In this document: piece by piece, positions 1 through 6,600 of the stretch
How positions within the stretch are numbered: position 1 is the stretch's first letter
Layout: each line of letters opens with the position of its first letter
DNA from: a virus
Length of the DNA stretch: 38,250 bases
Strand: one strand, 5' to 3'
Virus record (IMG/VR): IMGVR_UViG_3300030117_002348
Coordinates: 1 to 38,250 of that record
Made by a program: the position numbers and the translations under genes
The notes under the pieces: generated by a model
What the model was told of the DNA's origin: nothing
The model's input: only the letters and a program-made list of their open reading frames with translations
Databases searched by the model: none

Positions 1-39
1 TCGTGTACTGCAAAACTTTATGGAGTAAAAGAAGTATGA
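1..39 (+). CDS. C-terminal end of a tail paralog (partial)
   Basis: Only the last 12 codons are inside the window (frame 1, ending KLYGVKEV, stop TGA at 37-39). The ending matches the terminal motif of the five genes that follow (KTYGLR, FTLYKVV, FSLYGIRNY, YIYGVK, FKLYGLNK), so this is very likely the tail of a sixth member of the same family. The stop overlaps the next start as ATGA. The gene begins upstream of the window. Confidence 0.6.
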   Translation, partial: SCTAKLYGVKEV

Positions 40-560
40 GTAACCTAAGATTATTAAATGATACTACCGCTAGTTCTGTTGCAAGTTTATCTATAACAGA
101 TATTTTTTCTTCTGATTTTGATATATATAAAATAATAATTAATAATTTTAATGCTGATAGTAGTAATCCATTTTTACAATTTAGGTTTATTAATTCAAGT
201 GGAACTATAATTACAAGTTCACAATATAATAGTGCAAGTTTATATTTGAGAAGTTGGAATAGTGATATTGAATATAATGATGAACTCCAAACCTCAATGA
301 AAAATTTAGCTTTAACTAATAGTCAAACTACTGCTGATACTGGTGGTGCAGTATTTTATATCTTTGATCCATTTTCTGTATCTAGTTATACTTCTGTTAT
401 TGGGCAAAGTCAAGCACAAGAAACTTCAGGAACATATAGTTTTAAGGCTATTGGACAATTAAAACAGTTGCATAGTTGCACAGGTTTAAATATTAATTTT
501 TCATCAGCAAATGATGTTTCTTTAAATGTTAAAACTTATGGACTAAGGGTTGATACATAA
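36..560 (+). CDS. Tail/receptor-binding paralog 1 (beta-sandwich-like)
   Basis: 174 residues from the ATG at 36, chosen over the upstream in-frame GTG at 3 because it overlaps the previous stop as ATGA and gives the N-terminus MSNLRLLNDTTASSVASLSI, similar to its siblings. The protein is rich in Ser, Thr, Asn and aromatic residues with alternating hydrophobics, as expected for an all-beta fold. Shared landmarks are an early 'FDIYKIIINN' strand, a central G-rich 'GGAVFYIFDPF' segment and a terminal 'KTYGLR'. First complete gene of a tandem paralog array. Inferred to be an exposed tail or fibre component; the exact role is not readable from sequence. Confidence 0.55.
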   Translation: MSNLRLLNDTTASSVASLSITDIFSSDFDIYKIIINNFNADSSNPFLQFRFINSSGTIITSSQYNSASLYLRSWNSDIEYNDELQTSMKNLALTNSQTTADTGGAVFYIFDPFSVSSYTSVIGQSQAQETSGTYSFKAIGQLKQLHSCTGLNINFSSANDVSLNVKTYGLRVDT

Positions 561-1063
561 TGGGATTACAACAAGTATCAACATCAACAGTTTCAGGTAC
601 AGTAGCTAGTGTTACCTTAACAGGCATAGATAGTGATGATGTTTATATGGTTGCATTTGTTGGTTTAGCAACAGATACAGATAATGTAAATACAGATTTT
701 AGAATTACAAAATCGGGAACTGCACAATCTGATACTGAATATGATTATTCAAATAAAGATTTAAAAGCAGATACCTCTTTTAGTACTAATTATAACACAG
801 ATGAAAATCATTTAAGTTTTGCAAATATTGGAACAGGCGAAAGCGAAAAGGCAAATGGTATATTTTATTTATATGATTTTAATAATTCATCTGCATTTAG
901 TTTTGTAACTTATGAAACTGTTAATCGTAGAAGTACATCAGTTACTAGAGGAATAGCAGGAGGTTTTGTACACACAGTTGCAAGTGCAAGTGATGGTGTT
1001 CAATTTTTTATGTCTAGTGGAAATATTACAGGTGGAACATTCACATTGTATAAGGTAGTGTAG
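560..1063 (+). CDS. Tail/receptor-binding paralog 2
   Basis: 167 residues; ATG overlaps the previous stop by one base (TAATG). It shows the family pattern clearly: VSGTVASVTLTGIDSDDVYMVAF near the N-terminus (strand, 'GIDS-D-VY' turn, strand), a middle 'ANGIFYLYDFNNSSAFSFVTYE' block, 'GGFVHTVASASDGVQFF', and the end 'GGTFTLYKVV'. The same blocks occur in paralogs 3 and 5. No catalytic motifs or signal peptide are visible. Inferred to be a small beta-structured virion protein, perhaps a receptor-binding tip. Confidence 0.55.
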   Translation: MGLQQVSTSTVSGTVASVTLTGIDSDDVYMVAFVGLATDTDNVNTDFRITKSGTAQSDTEYDYSNKDLKADTSFSTNYNTDENHLSFANIGTGESEKANGIFYLYDFNNSSAFSFVTYETVNRRSTSVTRGIAGGFVHTVASASDGVQFFMSSGNITGGTFTLYKVV

Positions 1064-1067
1064 AGAT

Positions 1068-1706
1068 ATGAGTTATATACCAAAAGATGCAGTAACACAA
1101 TCCTTTAATAATAATAAAGGTGTGCTTACACCTAATCAAATTATTGAACTAGATAATGAAAATAAATTTACAAAGTATGGACAATTAGAATTATTACTTA
1201 CAAATGCTAGTATAAGTAGTGCATCAACAGTAGATTTTACAGGGCTTGATGACTATGGAGATTTTGATGTTTTCTTTCTTACTTTCCTTGATTTAACTAT
1301 TGCAAATGACAACAAAAGAATAGGTTTAGAGTTGTTAAGAAGTGGTGTTGCAAGTGGTACTAGCTATCATTCAGCAGCATCAGTCATGGAAGCAGATGGA
1401 ACTTTTACTGCTACAAAAAGCACATCTCTTCCTGGATTACGAATAACAGATAATATAGGAAGTTCTACAAATGAAAATGCAAATGGATATATATATATTT
1501 ATAATAGTTTAGATTCAACCAAACATACATTTATTACTTATCATTCTACATTTGTTAATTCATCAGGAGTTCCTGGTTGGGAATTTGGAAGTGGTGTTCA
1601 CCCATTAGCGAGATTTGATAATGGATTAAGATTTCACCCTGACATAAATGGTAGTTCTACTTTTACAGGTGGTAGTTTTAGTTTGTATGGAATAAGGAAT
1701 TATTAA
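1068..1706 (+). CDS. Tail/receptor-binding paralog 3 with N-terminal extension
   Basis: 212 residues, longest of the array. Residues 1-40 (MSYIPKDAVTQSFNNNKGVLTPNQIIELDNE...) are absent from the siblings, after which the family domain begins ('LLLTNASISSASTVDFTGLDDYGDFDVFFLTFLD'). Middle block 'NANGYIYIYNSLDSTKHTFITYHS', then 'GSGVHPLARFDNGLRFHPD' and the terminal 'GGSFSLYGIRNY'. The extra N-terminus resembles short segments that attach fibres to a baseplate or to a partner chain, so this may be the anchoring subunit of the set; that is inference. It starts 5 nt after the previous stop. Confidence 0.55.
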   Translation: MSYIPKDAVTQSFNNNKGVLTPNQIIELDNENKFTKYGQLELLLTNASISSASTVDFTGLDDYGDFDVFFLTFLDLTIANDNKRIGLELLRSGVASGTSYHSAASVMEADGTFTATKSTSLPGLRITDNIGSSTNENANGYIYIYNSLDSTKHTFITYHSTFVNSSGVPGWEFGSGVHPLARFDNGLRFHPDINGSSTFTGGSFSLYGIRNY

Positions 1707-2221
1707 TGGCTACTAACTTACAATTCTTAGATAAAATATCTTCTGGTGGAAGAGTAACTAATTTTGATTTGCAAAATATTTTTAATAAAGGTTACGATCA
1801 ATATAATATTTTTTTAAATGTAAATGATGCATCAGGTGATGGTTACATAGGTTTAAAATTTTTTGATGCTTCAGATGCAGTAATTACAGGTTCTGAATAC
1901 AGTCATGCAGGAAGAGAGTTTAAATCAAACACGAGTTTTGATAGCACTTGGAAAAGTGATAGTGCTTCACAAATAGCACCTATAATAACAGGTGGTGCTA
2001 CAGGTACAGGTGGAGGTGCATTAGTTAGAATATTTAATGCAGATAATTCAAGTAGTTTTACTTTTGTTACTTGTCAATCATCAATGACAGAAGGCACACC
2101 TAATTTAAGAGGAACTAAAACTATAGGTGTACATAAAACTGCAGAACAAATTACAGGTGTAAGATTTGCAGGTGTTTCACATTCATACGACACTACTGCA
2201 TATATATATGGAGTTAAATAA
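1706..2221 (+). CDS. Tail/receptor-binding paralog 4
   Basis: 171 residues; start ATG overlaps the previous stop (TAATG). Family features: 'GYDQYNIFLNVNDASGDGYIGLKFFDASD', 'GGGALVRIFNADNSSSFTFVTCQSS', 'TIGVHKTAEQITGVRFAG' and terminal 'AYIYGVK'. It is the most Gly-rich member in its centre. Same presumed structural role as its neighbours; sequence divergence between paralogs is high outside these blocks. Confidence 0.55.
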   Translation: MATNLQFLDKISSGGRVTNFDLQNIFNKGYDQYNIFLNVNDASGDGYIGLKFFDASDAVITGSEYSHAGREFKSNTSFDSTWKSDSASQIAPIITGGATGTGGGALVRIFNADNSSSFTFVTCQSSMTEGTPNLRGTKTIGVHKTAEQITGVRFAGVSHSYDTTAYIYGVK

Positions 2222-2748
2222 TGTCAGGTAGTTTAGTTTTAATACAAGAAACAACAGTGAGTTCAGCAGTAAGCTCTGTAACTTTAACAGGTATTGATAG
2301 CACTTATGATGTGTATAAGGTTGTTTTAGATAATGTTGTACCTGCTGATGATAATAAAGATTTATATCTAAACTACATAAAAGCTAGTGATAGTTCAGTA
2401 GATGCAACTGCTAATTATGATATAGCTAGTGCAGGTTTGTACGCTTCTTCTACATATCAAAACAATTCAGCTGAAAATCTCAATAATCAAAAGGTAATGT
2501 TCGCTAGAGGTAATGCTACAAATGAAATGTCAAGTTGTACAATTTATCTTTTTAGTACTTTTTCTAGTTCTGATTTTAGTTTTAACACAGTAGAAGCAAC
2601 TGGTTTAAACTTTAATTCTCAATTATATGGAGAACAAGGTGGTGGTGTTCATACAGTTGCTCAAAGTAATTCTGGTGTAAGTTTTAGTTGGGAAGATGGT
2701 GGAAATTTTACAGCAGGAACGTTCAAACTTTATGGACTTAACAAGTAA
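2221..2748 (+). CDS. Tail/receptor-binding paralog 5
   Basis: 175 residues; start overlaps the previous stop by one base (TAATG). Best copy of the family motif: 'SSVTLTGIDSTYDVYKVVLDNVVPADDNKDLYLNYIKASDSS', then 'CTIYLFSTFSSSDFSFNTVEA', 'GGGVHTVAQSNSGVSFSW' and end 'GTFKLYGLNK'. The 'TGIDS-YDVYKVV' signature is familiar from beta-sandwich proteins in tail-fibre regions of marine phages. Last member of the array; a 38-nt gap with a promoter-like sequence follows. Confidence 0.55.
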   Translation: MSGSLVLIQETTVSSAVSSVTLTGIDSTYDVYKVVLDNVVPADDNKDLYLNYIKASDSSVDATANYDIASAGLYASSTYQNNSAENLNNQKVMFARGNATNEMSSCTIYLFSTFSSSDFSFNTVEATGLNFNSQLYGEQGGGVHTVAQSNSGVSFSWEDGGNFTAGTFKLYGLNK

Positions 2749-2766
2749 CTAGTATGGTAGTATAAA
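2738..2766 (+). promoter_or_regulatory. Promoter-like sequence before tail-assembly gene
   Basis: TTAACA (2738-2743), a 17-nt spacer, then TATAAA (2761-2766), each one mismatch from the sigma-70 consensus. The predicted start site near 2773 would fall inside the GAAGGG ribosome-binding site of the gene at 2787, which weakens the call. The -35 lies inside the preceding coding sequence. Confidence 0.3.
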
Positions 2767-2786
2767 TACAGAAGGGACTATAGAAT

Positions 2787-3089
2787 ATGGCAACAAAAGA
2801 AGAGCTACAAGCACAAGCAGATGCAGAGATAGAAGCAGCAAAACCTTTAAATAAATCAGTTAATGGTGTTGTATCAGAATATAGTGATTCAGATTATGCA
2901 CAAGCAAAAATTGATTTAGGAAATCAAAAATGGAATGACCAAGAGTTTGGTTACATTGCTGCAAGACAATCTGCTTTTCCAAGTATAGGTGACCAATTAG
3001 ATATGATCTATTGGGACAAAGTTAATGACACAACTACTTGGAAGGACGCAATAGCTAAAGTAAAATCTGATAATCCAAAACCTGAATAA
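2787..3089 (+). CDS. Tail-fibre-assembly-like small protein
   Basis: 100 residues with a good ribosome-binding site (GAAGGG). The N-terminal half is helical and charged (MATKEELQAQADAEIEAAKP); the C-terminal half carries 'YIAARQSAFPSIGDQLDMIYWD' and ends 'AIAKVKSDNPKPE'. The combination RQ-A-[FY]P-IGDQLD followed by a 'VK...PKP' end is a pattern I recognise from small proteins beside tail-fibre genes in cyanophages and other marine phages, where they are thought to help tail-fibre assembly. Its place right after the tail paralog array agrees. Family function is not proven. Confidence 0.5.
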   Translation: MATKEELQAQADAEIEAAKPLNKSVNGVVSEYSDSDYAQAKIDLGNQKWNDQEFGYIAARQSAFPSIGDQLDMIYWDKVNDTTTWKDAIAKVKSDNPKPE

Positions 3090-3094
3090 GTCTA

Positions 3095-3103
3095 TGTTAT
3101 AAT
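3095..3103 (+). promoter_or_regulatory. Extended -10 promoter, possibly leaderless
   Basis: TGTTATAAT at 3095-3103 fits the extended -10 consensus TGnTATAAT. No good -35 is visible 17 nt upstream, as is usual for extended -10 promoters. The expected start site (about 3109-3110) coincides with the ATG of the next gene, so the transcript may be leaderless. Confidence 0.4.
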
Positions 3104-3109
3104 CCTTTG

Positions 3110-3235
3110 ATGGATTATTTAATTGGATTTATATTAGGATATTTTTGTCAAAAATTTTTTATTTGGTTAGATAAATTTGCTATACCTAAAGTTCCAGATG
3201 ATTATAAAGAAGAGGATTGGGACTGGATTAATTGA
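3110..3235 (+). CDS. 41-residue single-TM protein
   Basis: A 41-residue ORF. Residues 2-18 (DYLIGFILGYFCQKFFIW) are hydrophobic enough for one membrane segment; the C-terminus is acidic and Trp-rich (PDDYKEEDWDWIN). No ribosome-binding site is evident, but an extended -10 promoter places the transcription start at the ATG. The next gene's TTG overlaps the stop (TTGA). Function unknown; small membrane proteins of this kind are common in phage lysis or exclusion modules. Confidence 0.45.
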   Translation: MDYLIGFILGYFCQKFFIWLDKFAIPKVPDDYKEEDWDWIN

Positions 3236-3414
3236 GTACAAACGGTTTTACTACTAAAGAATACTTGCAACAAATCAAAGAAGATATTGATCAAGCAAAT
3301 GATCGCATAGATGAATTGCATGAGAAAATAAATAAGTCACCAACACGTCAAGAAATTTTAGGTTGGCTTGTTGCAATTACCAGTAGTGCTGCATTCTTAA
3401 ATAGTATAATGTAA
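3232..3414 (+). CDS. Small coiled-coil/TM protein (XhlA-like layout)
   Basis: 60 residues from a TTG that overlaps the previous stop. Residues 8-36 form a charged amphipathic helix, probably a coiled coil (KEYLQQIKEDIDQANDRIDELHEKI), followed by a hydrophobic segment at 43-59 (ILGWLVAITSSAAFLNSIM). This helix-then-anchor layout resembles XhlA/haemolysin-type accessory holins, but there is no specific motif, so the comparison is by architecture only. It sits directly before a two-TM protein, again as in holin pairs. Confidence 0.45.
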   Translation: MSTNGFTTKEYLQQIKEDIDQANDRIDELHEKINKSPTRQEILGWLVAITSSAAFLNSIM

Positions 3415-3416
3415 TA

Positions 3417-3689
3417 ATGGACGGCTACGCATTGTACTGGAATATATCAAAACGCATGGTTGCTGTATTTATAGCACAGGCATTGAGTGTTATTGGTGCA
3501 GGTAGTCTTGTAGGAATTGATGTCATACAGTCATCTTTACTTGCAGGACTATTAGGCGTAGCTAATGTCCTAGAGATCCTTGCTAGAAAATATTTAAATG
3601 ATGGTAAATTATCATACGAAGAAGTCAATCAAGCATTTGGTATCTTAGATAGTAAAACACATAATGACATGAATGGGAGAGATATATAA
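3417..3689 (+). CDS. Putative holin-like membrane protein
   Basis: 90 residues. Two hydrophobic stretches, about residues 11-30 (RMVAVFIAQALSVIGAGSLV) and 34-54, are followed by a charged C-terminal tail (RKYLNDGKLSYEEVNQAFGILDSK). Similar 'AQAL-VIGAGSLVG' proteins are common in marine actinophage-like contigs, where they are called holins or left unnamed. A second holin-like gene lies near the endolysin candidate at 7302, so one of the two may be an antiholin or have another role. Confidence 0.45.
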   Translation: MDGYALYWNISKRMVAVFIAQALSVIGAGSLVGIDVIQSSLLAGLLGVANVLEILARKYLNDGKLSYEEVNQAFGILDSKTHNDMNGRDI

Positions 3690-3733
3690 TGGCAGATCCT
3701 TGCTGCGGTGGTGGTTGTTGCGGAACTAATTAG
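3689..3733 (+). CDS. 14-residue Cys-rich micropeptide
   Basis: ORF of 14 codons plus stop, MADPCCGGGCCGTN, with its ATG overlapping the previous stop (TAATG), the same coupling used by real genes here. Four of 14 residues are Cys, arranged CC-GGG-CC. It could bind a metal ion or form disulfides, but such a short ORF could also be chance. It fills almost the whole gap to the next gene. Confidence 0.35.
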   Translation: MADPCCGGGCCGTN

Positions 3734-3738
3734 TTCCA

Positions 3739-5580
3739 GTGCTACACAAATTTAATACGTTAATACGTTTAGGTATTGTTCTTTTCTTAATTGCACCAAC
3801 ACCTTCTCTTGCGTATCACGTGACAACACAGGCACCGTACAATCAATCATTAGCTATAGACACAACCACTGGTGATATAACTATAGGTATATATACATCA
3901 GATGGTTTAGAAGATAGTACACCAGAAAAATACACAATATTTTTTGACATAGACAATGATGTAACTACAAATAGTTTTTGTGTTAGTACATCATTTGGAC
4001 ATACTGGTAATTTAGAATGGAACTATCACACGTTTTCTTTGTCAGATTTACAAACATATTTTGAAAATCCATACGGTAATTTTAGAGTTAAGATCAGGGC
4101 AGACAATGATACAGACAATAGTTTTTCTGATCTCACACAACAAATGAACATTGATATACCTAATGAATTACCTTTTGTAAATTTAGTATGGAATGGTTTA
4201 CCACAAACAACATGTAATGATACCTCTACAACTACTACAACAACTACAATTGCAGAGGATACAACTACAACATCATCTACAACTACAACGTTACCACCAA
4301 AAAAAGAAGAGACTCCTCCACCTCCTGCACCAGAACCTGAACCAGAACCTGAACCAGAACCTGAACCAGAACCTATACAAGTAGTTATGGACGATGGATC
4401 TGTAGCAGAATATACAGAAACAGAAGTAGAAGATGGCACAGTAGATAGAGATAACCAACGTGCAGCTAACGAAGATCTTTATGGTTGTGCGCTTACAGAC
4501 GCACAGATAGCAAGAGGTGATTGTGATATAGTTGAAACAGTTATAATAGAAGAAGATGAAGAAGTATTTGTGGAAGAAGGGGGAGAGGAGTTTCCTGATG
4601 ATGTTGTTGTACTTGATGACATGGAAGATCAGTATGATGACGAAGAGATTATCGAGCTTACTGAAGAAGAAGTTAAACGTGAAACTAAAAAATCTGAACT
4701 TAAAGAAGAGATTGAGATATTTGTATTTGAAGACGAAGAGGAGATTGAGGAGTTTATAGATACTGTTATAGAAATAGAAGAATTTTTAGAAGAGTTTGAA
4801 GAAGTAGAGATTATAATAGTAGAAGATCTAGATGATTTAGAAATAGATATAGATGATTTTGACACAGAGTTTGAGGAGATAGAAGAAGATGAGTTGGACG
4901 AAATATTACCTGGAGATGACACCGAGAGAACAGAGGAAGTTCAAGAGGAAGATGAGATCCTGGAAGAGAATGAAGAAGTCGTTTTAACAGAAGAAGAAGT
5001 AGCTGTAGAAGTTGCTGAAGTCGAAGAAGTTATAGAAGATATTATTGTAGAAGAAGTTACTACTGAAGAAGCTATAGAAGTTATCGAACAAGTCAACGAC
5101 ATAGGTGTACAAAACTTAGATCAAGCAACAGAAGAAGTACAAGAAGTTGTACAAGCTGTTGTAGAAGAAGCAATTGATAATGTAGAAGAACTTACTGAAG
5201 AACAAGTAGAAGTTGTCCAGGAAGTTTTACAACTTGATGAACCAGAAGACGTAGAAATTATAGCTGAAGCAGTTAAAGAAGACGAAGCTGTTGCAGAAGC
5301 TGTCGAAGAATACGTAGAACGTGCAGTAGAAAATGCAGACGTAGAAGATTACAACCTTGCTGATGTTGTAACAGAGGTACAAACAGAGGAGTTTCTTGCA
5401 GATCCTATAGGTGCATTCACAGATATTGACGTAGCTGCAATAGATCTTACAACTATTGGTGACACAATGACATCTACGCAAAAAGAAAAAGCACAGGAAG
5501 TTGTTGTACCTGTAATCATAGCTTCGCAAATTGTAGCTAGTGTGCAAGTAGTACCAGTTAGAATAAGACGTAGAGTATGA
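3739..5580 (+). CDS. Secreted, highly acidic Glu-rich protein
   Basis: 613 residues starting with GTG. Residues 1-25 are a clear signal peptide (basic MLHKFNTLIR, hydrophobic LGIVLFLIAP, AxA-like site SLA/YH). Residues 26-160 look like a beta domain. A Thr-rich stretch (about 165-190) and a PEPEPE repeat (about 200-212) form a wall-spanning-type linker. A short domain with two Cys ('DLYGCALTDAQIARGDCDI', about 248-266) follows, then about 280 residues dominated by Glu, Asp, Val and Ile in amphipathic repeats. The C-terminus is a hydrophobic stretch ending in RIRRRV, which could anchor it. Thr-rich linkers of this style occur in actinobacterial surface proteins. Host-surface modification or superinfection exclusion are possible roles; none is proven. 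Confidence 0.55.
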   Translation: MLHKFNTLIRLGIVLFLIAPTPSLAYHVTTQAPYNQSLAIDTTTGDITIGIYTSDGLEDSTPEKYTIFFDIDNDVTTNSFCVSTSFGHTGNLEWNYHTFSLSDLQTYFENPYGNFRVKIRADNDTDNSFSDLTQQMNIDIPNELPFVNLVWNGLPQTTCNDTSTTTTTTTIAEDTTTTSSTTTTLPPKKEETPPPPAPEPEPEPEPEPEPEPIQVVMDDGSVAEYTETEVEDGTVDRDNQRAANEDLYGCALTDAQIARGDCDIVETVIIEEDEEVFVEEGGEEFPDDVVVLDDMEDQYDDEEIIELTEEEVKRETKKSELKEEIEIFVFEDEEEIEEFIDTVIEIEEFLEEFEEVEIIIVEDLDDLEIDIDDFDTEFEEIEEDELDEILPGDDTERTEEVQEEDEILEENEEVVLTEEEVAVEVAEVEEVIEDIIVEEVTTEEAIEVIEQVNDIGVQNLDQATEEVQEVVQAVVEEAIDNVEELTEEQVEVVQEVLQLDEPEDVEIIAEAVKEDEAVAEAVEEYVERAVENADVEDYNLADVVTEVQTEEFLADPIGAFTDIDVAAIDLTTIGDTMTSTQKEKAQEVVVPVIIASQIVASVQVVPVRIRRRV

Positions 5581-5801
5581 AGTATATAAAAAAAATAATT
5601 AATTGGATAAAAGAAATACTTAAAGAGACAATAGCGCAGACATTTACACTGTTAGGTTTTTTTATTGCATGGCTTACATTGACTGGTACAGCAAAAGACA
5701 TTGTAGGTATTGCTATAATAATAAGTACAATCTTATGGTTGTTAACTATAGGATTACGTAAAGATAGTGATGAGCAACCATCACAGAAACGGAGCAGATA
5801 A
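5577..5801 (+). CDS. Two-TM small membrane protein
   Basis: 74 residues; ATG overlaps the stop of the secreted acidic protein (ATGA), implying co-translation. A basic amphipathic N-terminus (MKYIKKIINWIKEILKE) is followed by two hydrophobic segments at about 21-37 and 42-60, and a charged tail (RKDSDEQPSQKRSR). It could be a holin, or a membrane partner of the acidic secreted protein. No family recognised. Confidence 0.45.
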   Translation: MKYIKKIINWIKEILKETIAQTFTLLGFFIAWLTLTGTAKDIVGIAIIISTILWLLTIGLRKDSDEQPSQKRSR

Positions 5802-5869
5802 TGGCATACGGTTATGGTATGAAAAAAACAAAAAAGAAAAAGAAAAGTAAGCGTAAGAAAAAATACTAA
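5801..5869 (+). CDS. 22-residue poly-Lys protein
   Basis: ORF of 22 residues: an aromatic start (MAYGYGMKK) then almost only Lys and Arg. Both ends overlap neighbours as TAATG. Similar 'YGYGMKK + Lys run' mini-proteins occur in marine phage contigs next to other basic proteins. It probably binds nucleic acid or another polyanion; role unknown. Confidence 0.45.
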   Translation: MAYGYGMKKTKKKKKSKRKKKY

Positions 5870-6054
5870 TGGGAATGGGTGTTAAGCATTACCTTAAATC
5901 AGGAAAAGTATTTAAAGGTAAGTATCATAAAATGCCTAATGGTCAATTGCACAGTGGTGCAACACATTCTAAATCTTCTAAAAGACTTTATCATTACGGT
6001 CAATTGTCAAAGAAGGCGCAGCAAACTGCTAAGAAAAGTTGGAAACGATCATGA
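5869..6054 (+). CDS. 61-residue basic protein
   Basis: 61 residues, strongly basic (KHYLKSGKVFKGKYHKMPNGQLHSG). The phrase 'YLKSGKVFKGKYHKMPNGQLHSGATHSKSSKRLYH' is a pattern I associate with small proteins in marine phage contigs. No enzyme motif. It is coupled to both neighbours by TAATG and ATGA overlaps. Function unknown. Confidence 0.5.
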   Translation: MGMGVKHYLKSGKVFKGKYHKMPNGQLHSGATHSKSSKRLYHYGQLSKKAQQTAKKSWKRS

Positions 6055-6320
6055 GTATTACCTATAGAGGGGAAAAGTTTTCTGGTTATAATAAACCTAA
6101 GAGAACACCTGGACACAAAACTAAATCACATGCTGTTCTTGCAAAGAGCGGTGACAAAGTTAAGCTAATTAGATTCGGACAGAAGGGAGTTAGCGGTGCA
6201 GGTAAAAAACAAGACGCTAAGTCTAAAGCAAGACGTAAGTCCTTTAAGGCAAGACATGCTAAGAACATAGCAAAAGGTAAAATGTCTGCAGCTTATTGGG
6301 CTAACAAGACTAAATGGTAG
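6051..6320 (+). CDS. DUF6321-like small basic protein
   Basis: 89 residues from the ATG at 6051, which overlaps the preceding stop as ATGA; the in-frame TTG at 6039 is less likely. The sequence 'YRGEKFSGYNKPKRTPGHKTKSHAVLAK', 'VKLIRFGQKGVSGAGK' and 'KARRKSFKARHAKNIAKGKMSAAYWANK' matches my memory of the DUF6321 family, widespread in marine podoviruses and siphoviruses and almost invariant. Function of the family is not established. The high conservation suggests a structural or nucleic-acid-binding role. Confidence 0.65.
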   Translation: MSITYRGEKFSGYNKPKRTPGHKTKSHAVLAKSGDKVKLIRFGQKGVSGAGKKQDAKSKARRKSFKARHAKNIAKGKMSAAYWANKTKW

Positions 6321-6329
6321 GGAGAATAT

Positions 6330-6449
6330 ATGCCTTATAGTGAAAAACAAATGAAGATAGCAAGAATGGCACCGCCACGTAATAAGATTACAGGTGCAGA
6401 TTTTGCTATGTTAAAACAAAAGAAAAAGAAAAATGGCAAAAAAAAGTAA
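6330..6449 (+). CDS. 39-residue conserved marine-phage protein
   Basis: 39 residues, MPYSEKQMKIARMAPPRN followed by KITGADFAMLKQKKKKNG. The 'KIARMAPPRNKITGADF' string is a recurrent signature of small proteins in cyanophages, pelagiphages and related marine phages. Ribosome-binding site GGAGAA lies just upstream. The 3' end overlaps the next gene by 17 nt in another frame. Function unknown. Confidence 0.6.
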   Translation: MPYSEKQMKIARMAPPRNKITGADFAMLKQKKKKNGKKK

Positions 6450-6597
6450 ACCGATCTGGGATAAACCTAGACCAAAAGGATTAGGTAAACCTAAAAAACT
6501 TACACCTGCACAAAGAGCTAAAGCTAAAGCAAGAGCTAAAGCTAACGGTCGTAAGTATCCTAACATGGTGGATAACATTTGGGCAGCGCAGAGGTAA
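6433..6597 (+). CDS. 54-residue basic protein
   Basis: 54 residues: Lys/Pro-rich start (KPIWDKPRPKGLGKPKK), an Ala/Lys/Arg helix ('LTPAQRAKAKARAKANG') and a conserved-looking end 'RKYPNMVDNIWAAQR'. The 'YPN-VDN' end is shared with small proteins in other marine phages by my recollection. The gene starts inside the previous one. An AGAGG near its 3' end probably serves the next gene. Function unknown. Confidence 0.55.
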   Translation: MAKKSKPIWDKPRPKGLGKPKKLTPAQRAKAKARAKANGRKYPNMVDNIWAAQR

Positions 6598-6600
6598 CTC

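Noticed and set aside
4026-4439. Minus-strand ORF with a Gly-Ser repeat
   Set aside because: It is the antisense reading of the PEPEPE and Thr-rich linker of the secreted acidic protein; low complexity keeps the frame open.
4193-4759. Two plus-strand ORFs in another frame of the acidic protein gene
   Set aside because: Out-of-frame readings of repetitive DNA (poly-Leu/Gln and poly-Lys/Leu); no ribosome-binding sites.
4629-4922. Minus-strand Ser-rich ORF
   Set aside because: Antisense of the Glu/Asp/Ile-rich repeats; no start context or family resemblance.
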